Shown one piece after another: positions 8,011 to 16,069 of a DNA stretch of 41,554 nt. The notes beneath the pieces are model-generated. The model made no database searches and was not told the DNA's origin. It saw only the letters and a program-made list of their open reading frames with translations. Position 1 is the stretch's first letter; each line of letters opens with the position of its first letter. The translations under genes and the position numbers were made by a program. Source of the DNA: an uncultured Rhodopila sp. (GTDB lineage: Bacteria; Pseudomonadota; Alphaproteobacteria; Acetobacterales; Acetobacteraceae); assembly GCA_903932145.1 (NCBI GenBank), contig CAIZFE010000058.1:1-41554 (forward strand), in the 5' to 3' direction.

Positions 8011-9099
8011 CTAATTTAAGCGTCTTTCTGACGAAAACGCCTCATCGTCAGGCATCGGCAGCATCGCCGCCCCCTCCAGCTCAGGCAGGCCGGCGGCGGT
8101 GTACAAGCCCTCCGCTTCCACCGCGCCCGCGAGCAGATCCGGCCGATAGACCTGTGCCGCGATAGCGTTGAGATCGGTCGTCTCGTCCAGCCACTTCCAC
8201 CGTTGCATCTGTCCCAGGAACCAATGGGCATGTGCCCGCGCCGGGAACCAGGCTTCACGCGTATAGAACCGGATCAGCTCCGCGCCCGCTCCGCCCGGCA
8301 GTGCCGCCCGGCAAGAGTCCTCGGGCAAGTTCAGTCCGTTGGGATCGGCCAGCAAAGCTGCGATTCCCGCGGCCTCATCGGACTGATCGCACAGGATCTG
8401 GGCTTGCAGCACGGCACCGAGCAGGTGCTGTAGCAACTCCGGATTGGCTTCCGCCCAGGCTTCTCCGACGCACAGGCATTTTTCCGGATGGAATGGCCAG
8501 ATTGTCGATGTTCCCAGCAGGATTTTGCCTGCGCCCTGGCGTTCGGCCACGTCGCCCCATGGCGCTCCGGCGCAGAACCCGGTGATGCTGCCGGCGGCAA
8601 GGGCTGCGACGACCTGTTCGGGAGGGATCACGACGGTTTCGATATCGCGATCCGGATCGGCGCCGCCGGACGCCAACCAATAGCGCAGAAGCAGATTGTG
8701 CGTCGAAAAGGCATGTACCACGGCAAAGCGTGGCCGCTCAGTTTGCGATCGGAGCCATTCGAGCAGGAGAAGACGAGGCCGTGCACCGCCCTCGGTCAGG
8801 CTGGCGGCGGCTGCGTTACTCGCCACGATGGCATTGCCGCCCTGGCTGAGCGACATCGGCACGACCAGACGCGCCTTCGGTCCCCTGAGACCGGCGCAAG
8901 CCGCGAGGGCCAACGGCGGCAACATCACCGCGGCGTCCAGTATCCCGTATGTTAGTTTGTCCGCGATATTGGCCCAGGACGGTTCGATGCTGATTTCGAC
9001 GTCGATACCCCGGGCGCGAAACAGACCGTTTGCTTCCGCAACAATAATGGGGGCGCTGTCCACCAGCCGCAGCAGGCCGATGCGAATCGGTTTGCTCAT
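8011..9099 (-). CDS. nasS: Nitrate/nitrite sensor protein, NrtA/CmpA-like
   Basis: The 362-residue protein resembles the periplasmic nitrate-binding proteins NrtA/CmpA (IRIGLLRLVDSAPIIVAEANGLF at the start, DAAVMLPPLALAACAGL near 57-73, FCAGAPWGDVAE near 197-208), but it starts directly with the binding fold and has no signal peptide or lipobox, so it is cytoplasmic. In known NasS-NasT systems NasS holds NasT in the absence of nitrate and releases it when nitrate binds. The gene overlaps nasT by four bases (ATGA), which supports this pairing. An ABC-transporter substrate protein is unlikely because no permease or ATPase gene is present. Confidence 0.9.
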   Translation of the reverse strand: MSKPIRIGLLRLVDSAPIIVAEANGLFRARGIDVEISIEPSWANIADKLTYGILDAAVMLPPLALAACAGLRGPKARLVVPMSLSQGGNAIVASNAAAASLTEGGARPRLLLLEWLRSQTERPRFAVVHAFSTHNLLLRYWLASGGADPDRDIETVVIPPEQVVAALAAGSITGFCAGAPWGDVAERQGAGKILLGTSTIWPFHPEKCLCVGEAWAEANPELLQHLLGAVLQAQILCDQSDEAAGIAALLADPNGLNLPEDSCRAALPGGAGAELIRFYTREAWFPARAHAHWFLGQMQRWKWLDETTDLNAIAAQVYRPDLLAGAVEAEGLYTAAGLPELEGAAMLPMPDDEAFSSERRLN

Positions 9100-9671
9100 G
9101 CTCCGCTCCCTTCCAGTTCTTTAATCAGATCTTGGGCAATATCGACGATCCTCCGAGCACTGCTCATGGCGGTGCGGCGGAGGTATTTGTAGGCGTCGGG
9201 TTCGCTCATGCGGCGTTGTTTGATCAGAAGTGCCTTGGCGCGGTCGATGACGGTGCGTTCCAGCAGGCGGCCTTCGGCCTGCTTCAGGTCGTCGTGCGCC
9301 TGCTGGTGCCGTCGGAACAGCGCAACGGCGGCGCGGAGGATCGGTTTGACGTCCGGAGGCGGCATGCCGATGGCGTTGTAGGAGGATACACCGGCGGTGA
9401 TGGCCTCCTCCATAAACCCGGGGTCGTCCTCGTCGACAAACAAAACGACAGGCCGCGTGTTCATGGCGGCAACCTGGCGGATGCCGTCCAAGGCGTCGCG
9501 ATCCGGGCGCGCCATATCCACCAGCACGACGTCCGGAGCGAGGGACGCTACCGCGTCGGCCAGCGAATCGCCGGATTTCAGGCGAACGACCGTCAGGCCG
9601 GGGTCGGCCGCGAGAATCCGCGCGACAGCACCGGCGCGTTCCGCGTCGTCGTCGGCCAGCAGTACTTTCAC
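9096..9671 (-). CDS. nasT: ANTAR-domain antitermination regulator
   Basis: The 191-residue protein has an N-terminal response-regulator receiver fold (MKVLLADDDAERAGAV; DVVLVDM with the phosphoacceptor-position Asp near residue 52) and a C-terminal ANTAR RNA-binding domain (RTVIDRAKALLIKQRRMSE followed by DAYKYLRRTAMSSARRI). ANTAR proteins bind leader-RNA hairpins and stop premature transcription termination. With nasS next to it and the nitrate operon downstream, it is the expected positive regulator of narK-nirBD-nasA. The canonical receiver Lys is not obvious, in keeping with control by NasS binding rather than phosphorylation. Confidence 0.93.
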   Translation of the reverse strand: MKVLLADDDAERAGAVARILAADPGLTVVRLKSGDSLADAVASLAPDVVLVDMARPDRDALDGIRQVAAMNTRPVVLFVDEDDPGFMEEAITAGVSSYNAIGMPPPDVKPILRAAVALFRRHQQAHDDLKQAEGRLLERTVIDRAKALLIKQRRMSEPDAYKYLRRTAMSSARRIVDIAQDLIKELEGSGA

Positions 9672-9890
9672 GAAATCGGATCACTGCTACGCATGGCACC
9701 ACTATACGCAAACGTCATGCCGCAATGCAGCACAAGAGTTTTCCTCAGATTGCCCGTCGCTTTGGCCGCCGGCCGCCTAAACATGCGCCAACCCGTGCAT
9801 AGATGACTTGCACACCAGCCGCCTGCCGGGTGCGGATTGCCGCGCCGCGATGTCGGCGGTAGCGTGCAGGCAACTGAAGGAGACCGGTCC

Positions 9891-10898
9891 ATGACCCTAA
9901 AACTCGGATACAAAGCGTCGGCGGAGCAATTCGCCCCCAGGATGTTGTTGGATTTCTCGGTCGAGGCCGAGAAGGCGGGGTTCGACTCCGTTTTTGTCAG
10001 CGACCATTTCCAGCCGTGGAAGCACACGGACGGGCATGCGCCGTCGGCGTTGGCATGGATGGGTGCCTTGGGCGCCAGCACGCAGCGAATCGTCATGGGC
10101 ACATCGGTTTTGACCCCGACCTTTCGGTATCATCCATCGGTGGTTGCTCAGGTTTTCGGCACGTTGGGGTCGATGTTCCCCGGTCGCGTGATCCTGGGCG
10201 TCGGCACCGGTGAGGGACTGAACGAGGTTCCCTCCACCGGAATGGTTTGGCCAGAAATGAAAGAACGTTTCGCCCGGCTGCGAGAGGCGATCAGCCTGAT
10301 CCGCAAGCTGTGGGCCGAGGACGACGTGACGTTCCAGGGTGAGTATTACAAGACCCAAGGCGCCACGATTTATGACAAGCCGGGTGCGTTCCTGCCGATC
10401 TATGTCGCCGGGGCCGGGCCTCAGGTCGCGAAGTATGCTGGCCGGATGGCGGATGGGTTCATTTGCACGAGCGGCAAGAAGTGGGACCTCTATACCGAGA
10501 CCCTGTTGCCGAACGTTGCCGAGGGTCTGAAGCTGTCGTCCAAGCCGAAGCCCGACTTCGACCGGATGATCGAAATGAAGGTGTCGTTCGACACCGACAA
10601 GCAGCGGGCGCTCGACGATACCCGCATCTGGGCGGCGCTGGCGCTGACGCCGGAAGAAAAGATGACGGTGCACGATCCAAAGGAGATGGAGCGGCTGGCG
10701 GACGCCCTGCCGATCGAACGGGCCGCCAGCCGATGGATCGTCTCATCGGATCCGGACGAGCATATCGAGAAGATCAAGCCATACATCGATATGGGTTTCC
10801 GTCACCTCGTGTTCCATGCTCCCGGCAACGATCAGGCTCGGTTTTTGAAGATCTACGGCGAGCTGGTGTTGCCGAAGCTGCGCAAACAGTTCGGGTAA
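9891..10898 (+). CDS. fgd: F420-dependent glucose-6-phosphate dehydrogenase
   Basis: The 335-residue luciferase-like enzyme oxidises glucose-6-phosphate to 6-phosphogluconolactone while reducing F420 to F420H2. It aligns along its length with my recollection of Mycobacterium tuberculosis FGD1: [15 protein letters not shown] at the start, SDHFQPW (Asp38, His39 and Trp43 at the F420/active-site positions), [21 protein letters not shown] with the catalytic-region Glu, and FICTSGK, TPEEK and SRWIV with the Lys, Lys and Arg that hold the substrate phosphate in FGD1. I chose the ATG at 9891 because GGAGA lies seven bases upstream and the homologues start there. It leads the cofEDC operon; cofE begins two bases after its stop. 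Confidence 0.92.
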   Translation: MTLKLGYKASAEQFAPRMLLDFSVEAEKAGFDSVFVSDHFQPWKHTDGHAPSALAWMGALGASTQRIVMGTSVLTPTFRYHPSVVAQVFGTLGSMFPGRVILGVGTGEGLNEVPSTGMVWPEMKERFARLREAISLIRKLWAEDDVTFQGEYYKTQGATIYDKPGAFLPIYVAGAGPQVAKYAGRMADGFICTSGKKWDLYTETLLPNVAEGLKLSSKPKPDFDRMIEMKVSFDTDKQRALDDTRIWAALALTPEEKMTVHDPKEMERLADALPIERAASRWIVSSDPDEHIEKIKPYIDMGFRHLVFHAPGNDQARFLKIYGELVLPKLRKQFG

Positions 10899-10899
10899 C

Positions 10900-11661
10900 A
10901 TGACCGCCCGTTTGGAGCTTTTTGCGATCCTGGGCCTGCCGATGGTGCAGGCGGGGGATAATCTGCCCGCGCTGATCTTGGCTGGCCTGGAGCATGCCGG
11001 GCAGGTGCTGCAAGATCGCGATGTGGTGGTGATCGCGCAGAAAATTGTGTCGAAGGCCGAAGGGCGAACGGTGGATCTGGCCGACGTCGTGCCGTCCGCC
11101 GAGGCAGTCAGGCTTGCGGCGGAGGTCGGCAAGGACCCGCGGATCGTCGAGGTCGTGCTGTCGGACTCGGTCAAAGTCGTCCGCAGCCGGCCGAACCTGA
11201 TGATCATGCAGCACAGGTTGGGGTTCGTGATGGCCAACGCCGGGGTGGACCAATCCAACGTGGCGGAGGCGGACGGGCACCAGCGCGCGTTGCTGCTGCC
11301 GTTGGATCCGGACGGTTCAGCCGAGGCGATCCGGTCGGCGCTGGCCGTGAAAGCCGACGTCGGCGTGGTGATCAGCGACAGTTTCGGCCGGCCCTGGCGC
11401 CGGGGCACAGCCGGCGTGGCGATCGGCGCCGCAGGAATACCGTCCGTGATCGATCTGCGCGGCCAACCCGACCTGTTCGGCCGCATCCTGGAAGTCAGCA
11501 TCATCGGCTTCGCGGATGAGATTGCCGCCGCCGCGTCGTTGTTGCAGGGCCAGGCAGCGGAATCGCAACCGGTTGTTGTCGTGCGCGGCCTGATGTGGCA
11601 CGCACCGAGTTTGCCGGTGGCGGACGTGATACGCCCGCCTGAAGAGGATCTTTTCCAGTGA
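10900..11661 (+). CDS. cofE: Coenzyme F420-0:L-glutamate ligase
   Basis: The 253-residue enzyme adds L-glutamate residues to F420-0 using GTP. Family features include VVIAQKIVSKAEGR near residues 42-56, the MIMQHRLGFVMANAGVDQSN segment near 102-121, VISDSFGRPWRRGTAGVAIG near 155-174 and a C-terminal DEIAAAASLLQGQA. It is the single-domain archaeal-type form: the C-terminal FMN-dependent reductase domain of actinobacterial FbiB, which reduces dehydro-F420-0, is absent. That agrees with a linker that needs no reduction, such as 3-phosphoglycerate or 2-phospholactate. The gene is flanked by fgd (1 nt gap) and cofD (GTGA overlap). Confidence 0.93.
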   Translation: MTARLELFAILGLPMVQAGDNLPALILAGLEHAGQVLQDRDVVVIAQKIVSKAEGRTVDLADVVPSAEAVRLAAEVGKDPRIVEVVLSDSVKVVRSRPNLMIMQHRLGFVMANAGVDQSNVAEADGHQRALLLPLDPDGSAEAIRSALAVKADVGVVISDSFGRPWRRGTAGVAIGAAGIPSVIDLRGQPDLFGRILEVSIIGFADEIAAAASLLQGQAAESQPVVVVRGLMWHAPSLPVADVIRPPEEDLFQ

Positions 11662-12626
11662 TTATCGCCTTGTCCGGTGGAGTAGGGGGCGCGAAGCTGG
11701 CCCTCGGCCTGTCGCGTATCATGCCGCCTGAGAACCTGCTCGTTGTCGTCAACACCGGCGATGATTTCGAACATCTGGGTCTGTCGATTTCCCCCGATAT
11801 CGATACGGTCGCCTATACGCTGGCCGGGCTGGCCAATCGCGAGGTCGGCTGGGGCCGGCACGACGAAACCTGGTCGTTCATGGAGACGATGGAGGCCTTG
11901 GGCGGCGACACCTGGTTCCGTCTGGGTGATCGCGATCTGGCGTTGCACGTGGAACGGACACGCCGGCTGCGCCTTGGGGAAAGCCTGTCCGCGGTGACAG
12001 CCGATCTGTGCCGGCGCATGGGCGTTGGACCGGCGGTCGTGCCGATGACGGATGATCCGGTGCGGACCCGGTTGCTGACGAATCTCGGGTGGCTGGATTT
12101 CCAGGAATACTTTGTGCATCGGCAGTGTGAGCCGGTTGTTTCTGAGTTGCAGTTCCAGGGTGCCGGGGCGGCTAAGCCGCATCCGACGTTCCTGGCGGCG
12201 TTGGCCGATCCGTCGCTGGAGGCGGTGGTGATCTGTCCGTCCAACCCGTTCATCAGCGTCGAGCCGATCCTGGCGATCCCTGGCGTGCGGGAAGCGCTAA
12301 TGGCATGCAAAGCGCCGATCATCGCGGTTTCGCCTATTATCGCAGGCCGAGCGGTGAAGGGGCCGACGGCGAAGATGATGACGGAGTTGGGGTTGGACCC
12401 CTCGGCTGGCACAGTCGCGGCGCGGTATGCGGATTTGCTGGACGGGTATGTAATCGATCACGCCGATATGTCCGAGGTGGTTTCGATCGATGCCAGGGTC
12501 ACTTTGGCGCAAACGCTGATGAGGACGATGGAGGATCGCGAGGCGCTGGCCAGGATTGTTGTGGAGGCGGCAGCGACGTTGCGGCGGCGTGAAATGCGTG
12601 GCCTCCGCCATCGCAGGGGCCAATGA
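11658..12626 (+). CDS. cofD: 2-phospho-L-lactate (or 3-phosphoglycerate) transferase
   Basis: The 322-residue enzyme joins the guanylylated phospho-acid linker to FO, forming F420-0 or its variant. It starts with the nucleotide-binding loop IIALSGGVGGAKLALGLS, followed by VVNTGDDFEHLGLSISPDIDTV (about 33-54), GWGRHDETW near 70, PMTDDPVRTRL near 130 and CPSNPFISVEPIL near 190, all typical of CofD/FbiA. Translation starts at a GTG that overlaps the cofE stop (GTGA). Whether the linker is 2-phospholactate, phosphoenolpyruvate or 3-phosphoglycerate cannot be read from the sequence. Confidence 0.94.
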   Translation: MIIALSGGVGGAKLALGLSRIMPPENLLVVVNTGDDFEHLGLSISPDIDTVAYTLAGLANREVGWGRHDETWSFMETMEALGGDTWFRLGDRDLALHVERTRRLRLGESLSAVTADLCRRMGVGPAVVPMTDDPVRTRLLTNLGWLDFQEYFVHRQCEPVVSELQFQGAGAAKPHPTFLAALADPSLEAVVICPSNPFISVEPILAIPGVREALMACKAPIIAVSPIIAGRAVKGPTAKMMTELGLDPSAGTVAARYADLLDGYVIDHADMSEVVSIDARVTLAQTLMRTMEDREALARIVVEAAATLRRREMRGLRHRRGQ

Positions 12627-13270
12627 TCGACATTTGGGCGTGCGTGCCGGTCAAGGCATTTACCGGGGCGAAGTCGCGGACGGGATCGATTTTGACGCCC
12701 GTGCAGCGCGAGGTGCTGGCGGCGACGATGTTGGAGGACGTGCTGGCGGCGTTGGCAGGAGCGACGCGGTTGGCCGGGATTTTGGTCAATACGATCGATC
12801 CGGTGGCGGCTTCGTTGGCGGAGCGCTATGGCGCAAGGGTCGTGACTGAGGGCGCGCTGGACGGACACACCGGTGCAGTGAACGGCATGGCTCGGGTGCT
12901 GGTGGCCGAGGGGAAGGGCGCGCTGCTGACGGTCCCCGGAGACATTCCTCGGGTTACCTCGGCGGAGATCGATGCGGTGGTGTCGTCTTGTCTGGCGCCG
13001 CCGTCGTTCACCATCGTGCCGGCGCACGATGAACTGGGGTCGAATGCCGTGCTGTGCGCACCACCGTTTTCGGTGCCGCTGCGGTTTGGCGACGATAGTT
13101 ACTTTCCGCACCTGATGGCGGCCAGAGCACAGGGAATCGAGCCTACGATCGTGCGACTGACGGGTATCGGGTTGGATATCGATCATCCAGTGGACCTGCG
13201 GGCTTTCGTGGCTGCTCGGCCAAGAATGCCGACGCGGACGTTAGCGTTATTGGAGCGGTTTGGATTTTAG
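12623..13270 (+). CDS. cofC: 2-phospho-L-lactate guanylyltransferase
   Basis: The 215-residue enzyme activates the linker acid with GTP for CofD. It is a GT-A-like nucleotidyltransferase: IWACVPVKAFTGAKSRTGSI at the N terminus provides the nucleotide-binding region with VPVK and KSR, LLTVPGDIPRVTSAEID (about 100-116) holds the metal-binding Asp, and FGDDSYFPHLMAA and GIGLDIDHPVDLRAF near the C terminus complete the family pattern. It begins within the cofD stop (ATGA). No recognisable terminator follows; the next 600 bases are a gap. Confidence 0.92.
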   Translation: MIDIWACVPVKAFTGAKSRTGSILTPVQREVLAATMLEDVLAALAGATRLAGILVNTIDPVAASLAERYGARVVTEGALDGHTGAVNGMARVLVAEGKGALLTVPGDIPRVTSAEIDAVVSSCLAPPSFTIVPAHDELGSNAVLCAPPFSVPLRFGDDSYFPHLMAARAQGIEPTIVRLTGIGLDIDHPVDLRAFVAARPRMPTRTLALLERFGF

Positions 13271-13520
13271 CACCGCTCGCCTAAGCCCAAACACGGCCAA
13301 CCGGGTATCGCCCATTTCACCCGATGAAGCCCGGGCCGGAACAGCAGCGACAGACCTTGACTTATGTCCTATATTGGATTATCATATTAGGAATATAACC
13401 ATTCAGCCTCGCCTCCGGACGTCGACCTAACCATGCCGTCATCGTGCTCAGGCTGAGGATGCATTGCATACTGCGCGTTCAGCCGGGATCACCGACTCGG
13501 ACCAGAGGACTGAGGAGAAT

Positions 13521-13564
13521 GTCTCATAAAATGGGACGAATTCTCATCGTGTGGCTTTTGAGAC
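13521..13564 (+). repeat. 44-bp palindromic repeat, intergenic copy
   Basis: The element is bounded by GTCTC..AAAA on the left and TTTTGAGAC on the right, which can pair with a 2-nt bulge, enclosing TGGGACGAATTCTCAT. A second copy lies at 40406-40449 in the opposite orientation inside a coding sequence. Including flanks the two loci match at about 54 of 65 positions without gaps (13511-13575 against the reverse complement of 40395-40459). This copy read in the frame used by the other one contains a stop codon. Confidence 0.75.
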
Positions 13565-13669
13565 GTGGTTGAGCGTACGAAACCAGGGTTTCCAGACGAT
13601 TGAATAAACGGGCCCGAGCAGGGCGATGGCCGAACCGCCTCTGAGCAGTAATGCGTACCAGGTGAACAT
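13544..13669 (-). CDS. Possible 41-aa small membrane protein
   Basis: An ATG at 13669 opens a frame that starts MFTWYALLLRGGSAIALLGP and continues with VYSIVWKPWF, giving one hydrophobic segment of about 20 residues and a basic tail; the last codons and stop fall inside the palindromic repeat. Composition suits a single-span membrane peptide with GC-rich third positions, but the upstream GGGTG is a weak ribosome site and I know no homologue. It could equally be chance or the remnant of a larger gene. Confidence 0.25.
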   Translation of the reverse strand: MFTWYALLLRGGSAIALLGPVYSIVWKPWFRTLNHVSKATR

Positions 13670-13869
13670 GGCGCGGCACCCAGGTTGGCGTGGCGCGAAA
13701 CGGCAAATGTCTACTCCACTTCAACCGAGCGCACCAATGCAACGATACCTACTCTAGGTATTTTCCGAGGCTGCACTCAAAAGCCGGTCATCTCGTATGG
13801 ACCAACGTCTCGACGCGCTGCTTGGGTCAGGCGAACAGGTCAGGTGTGCGTCCATCTTTGGAGGTTTCC

Positions 13870-14523
13870 ATGCTCGAAGACGATCAACTGCAAAAGGCCA
13901 TTCTGGCGGAACTCGGGTGGGACCCGAGCGTCGTCGCCGCCCATATCGGCGTCACCACAAGCGCCGGCATCGTAACCCTGACCGGACATGTCGAGACCTT
14001 CGCCGAGAAGCATGCGGCTGAAGCCGCGGCTTGGCGTGTAAGGGGCGTGAAGGCCGTCGCCGAGGACATTGAGGTCGAACTGCCGTTCGAGCGGACCCGG
14101 GGCGATGACGAGATTGCCGCGGCCGCTCTCGAGCGTCTGGCATGGGACACATCTGTTCCGGCGGATGCCATCACGATCAAGGTCGAGCAGGGCTGGCTGA
14201 CCCTGTCTGGCCAGGTGGAGTGGCACTACCAAAAGGCGGCCGCCGAACAGGATGTGACCCGACTGCACGGTGTGACCGGCGTATCCAATCAGGTCATCGT
14301 GAGATCCACAGTCGATGTTTCCAACATCAGCAACAACATTCAGCACGCCCTCCACCGGTCGTGGCTGCTGGACGATGAGACTGTCACCGTCATGGCCAAT
14401 GGCGGCCGTATACATCTTACCGGTACGGTTCGTTCACCCCACGAGCGTCAGGTAGCCTGGGCCACAGCCTGGGCAGCGCCCGGTGCGATCAGTGTCGAGA
14501 ATGACATCAGAATCATCGAATAG
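13870..14523 (+). CDS. BON-domain protein with three BON repeats
   Basis: The 217-residue protein consists of three successive BON modules, each about 70 residues (roughly 3-70, 80-147 and 150-215). Repeating features are GIVTLTGHVETFAEKHAAE, GWLTLSGQVEWHYQKAAAE and GRIHLTGTVRSPHERQVA. BON domains are thought to bind phospholipid or other envelope ligands, and OsmY-like proteins with several of them are linked to osmotic or stress responses. No signal peptide is present, so this one appears cytoplasmic, as in many alphaproteobacterial transport-associated proteins of this size. The ATG at 13870 follows a good GGAGG; a longer in-frame start at 13690 lacks one. Confidence 0.87.
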   Translation: MLEDDQLQKAILAELGWDPSVVAAHIGVTTSAGIVTLTGHVETFAEKHAAEAAAWRVRGVKAVAEDIEVELPFERTRGDDEIAAAALERLAWDTSVPADAITIKVEQGWLTLSGQVEWHYQKAAAEQDVTRLHGVTGVSNQVIVRSTVDVSNISNNIQHALHRSWLLDDETVTVMANGGRIHLTGTVRSPHERQVAWATAWAAPGAISVENDIRIIE

Positions 14524-14610
14524 TCGAATGATGATCGCCAGGATACCGGCGGCTGAACGCGCGGCGCTGACCTGGCCGCTCGTTTACGTCTCCCACATCG
14601 CACCATCCGC

Positions 14611-15459
14611 ATGAGTACCTCCGATCGCCCGGTGTGGTTCATCACCGGGTGTTCGACGGGCTTTGGCCGTCAGCTCGCCAGGCAGGCGTTGCAGCGCGGA
14701 TTGCGCACCGTTGTGACCGCACGCAATCTCGCCGACATCGCCGATCTTGAATCGAGTGACGCGTTGTTACTGAAGCTGGATGTGACCGACCAGGATCAGA
14801 TCGATGACGCTGTTCAAGCTGCGGAGGCCCGGTTCGGCCGGATCGACGTGCTCGTGAACAATGCCGGTATCGGCTATTTCGCTGCGGTGGAGGAGGGCGA
14901 AGAGGACCAGATACGCCGCCTGATGAATATCAACGTCCTGGGATTGATCCACATGGTGCAGGCGGTGCTGCCCGGCATGCGCAAGCGCCGATCGGGGTTC
15001 ATCGTCAACTTCTCATCCATTGGTGGTCTGTGCGGATTCCCGGGGCTGGGCTTCTACAACGCCACGAAATTTGCGGTCGAAGGCCTGTCCGAGGCGCTTT
15101 GGCAAGAAGTCGAACCGCTTGGCATCAAGGTGATGCTGGTGGAACCGAGTGGATTTCGTACCGATTGGGCGGGCCGGTCGGCAAACGAAAGTAAGGTGAC
15201 GATCGCCGATTATGCCGCGACGGCGGGCGCCGCCCGGAAGGGTCTTCGTGCGGTGTCCGGCAAGCAGGCGGGCGATCCGGTTCTTGCGGCGCGGGCCATT
15301 CTGGATGCGGTTTCGGCTTCCATGCCGCCGCATCGCCTGCTGTTGGGCAACGACGCCTTTGATGGTGCGATGGCAAAGCTTGACGCAATGCGCAAGGACT
15401 TCGCTCCGTGGGAGAGCGTAGCCCGCGGGGTGGATTCTAACGCAGGCGCCGCGCACTGA
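14611..15459 (+). CDS. Classical short-chain dehydrogenase/reductase
   Basis: The 282-residue NAD(P)-dependent oxidoreductase has the Rossmann TGCSTGFG loop (residues 13-20), the NNAGIGYF segment near 87, NFSSIGGLCGF (catalytic Ser) near 134 and YNATKFAVEG with the catalytic Tyr and Lys near 150. An arginine after the second strand (TARNLADI) favours NADP(H). The family handles many alcohols, ketones and steroids and the substrate cannot be predicted. It stands alone between the BON gene and the convergent tlpA-like gene. Confidence 0.88.
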   Translation: MSTSDRPVWFITGCSTGFGRQLARQALQRGLRTVVTARNLADIADLESSDALLLKLDVTDQDQIDDAVQAAEARFGRIDVLVNNAGIGYFAAVEEGEEDQIRRLMNINVLGLIHMVQAVLPGMRKRRSGFIVNFSSIGGLCGFPGLGFYNATKFAVEGLSEALWQEVEPLGIKVMLVEPSGFRTDWAGRSANESKVTIADYAATAGAARKGLRAVSGKQAGDPVLAARAILDAVSASMPPHRLLLGNDAFDGAMAKLDAMRKDFAPWESVARGVDSNAGAAH

Positions 15460-15487
15460 GCGGGGCCTGCCCGGGAAGCGGTTCAGG

Positions 15488-16051
15488 TTACCGAGCCGAC
15501 TGTCCTGCTGTCAGCTTCCGCACCAATATTTCCGCCTCCGGCGCCCCCCAGTCCGCCGCACCTTCCAACCGAGCGACGACCTGGCCGTCGGCGTTGATGA
15601 TGACGGTGGTGGGAATGCCGTTCGCGTTGAACGCCCGCGCCATCGCGCCTTTCGGGTCCAGCAGCACCGGCAATCCCGAAATCCCGTGCGCCTGATACCA
15701 GGCCGAGACCACATCCGCGCCACCCCGATCCGATGACAGCGGCAGCACAGCGATATCGTGCGGGGCGAGTGCCTTGGACAGCGCCTCCAGCGACGGCATC
15801 TCGGCGACGCAGGGGGCACACCACGTGGCCCACATGTTCACCACCATGCCGCGGCCTTTGAACTCCGACAGATGATGCGACGATCCGTCTTGCGTGACGA
15901 ACACCCCCTCCGGCGGGTCTTGCGGTGGCGAGACCGGGGACAGCCCCTCGGTCAGCGACGCCAACCGTTCCGCATGAAGTTTGCGCGGCAGGGCGCCCAC
16001 GGCTAGGGTGCCGGCCGCCGCTGCCAGGGCTAACCTGCGGGGGATCATCAT
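15488..16051 (-). CDS. TlpA/ResA-like thiol-disulfide oxidoreductase
   Basis: The 187-residue protein is predicted to be exported: the N terminus ([20 protein letters not shown]) is an Arg-containing signal sequence, and the mature part is a thioredoxin fold of the AhpC/TSA-Redoxin class. The redox motif is [13 protein letters not shown] (Cys-Ala-Pro-Cys), followed by [15 protein letters not shown] with the cis-Pro near residue 150. Such proteins reduce cytochrome c or other envelope disulfides. I chose the ATG at 16051, which begins the signal peptide; the frame remains open further but would run into argH. It is divergent from argH with only 18 nt between starts. Confidence 0.88.
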   Translation of the reverse strand: MMIPRRLALAAAAGTLAVGALPRKLHAERLASLTEGLSPVSPPQDPPEGVFVTQDGSSHHLSEFKGRGMVVNMWATWCAPCVAEMPSLEALSKALAPHDIAVLPLSSDRGGADVVSAWYQAHGISGLPVLLDPKGAMARAFNANGIPTTVIINADGQVVARLEGAADWGAPEAEILVRKLTAGQSAR

Positions 16052-16069
16052 AGTGCTGGAACCTTTTCC

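Larger units (their letters stand above)
13271..13869. other. Repeat-bearing intergenic region
   Basis: About 600 bases separate cofC from the BON-domain gene. The sub-region 13362-13405 is AT-rich, with TATATT and AATATA facing each other around GGATTATCATATTAGG, and may hold a promoter. A 44-bp palindromic repeat lies at 13521-13564 and a possible 41-codon minus-strand reading frame at 13544-13669; both are listed separately. A 17-codon frame beginning at 13520 inside the repeat is not called because its Shine-Dalgarno is too close to the ATG. No tRNA or terminator was found. Confidence 0.6.

Noticed and set aside
10743..12182. A 479-codon antisense frame across cofE and cofD
   Set aside because: It mirrors the high-GC third positions of the real genes, has low-complexity Arg/Ser/Thr/Pro composition and no motif.
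13520..13573. A 17-codon leader-peptide-like frame MSHKMGRILIVWLLRRG
   Set aside because: GAGGAG is one base from the ATG, which is too close, and the codons are simply those of the palindromic repeat.
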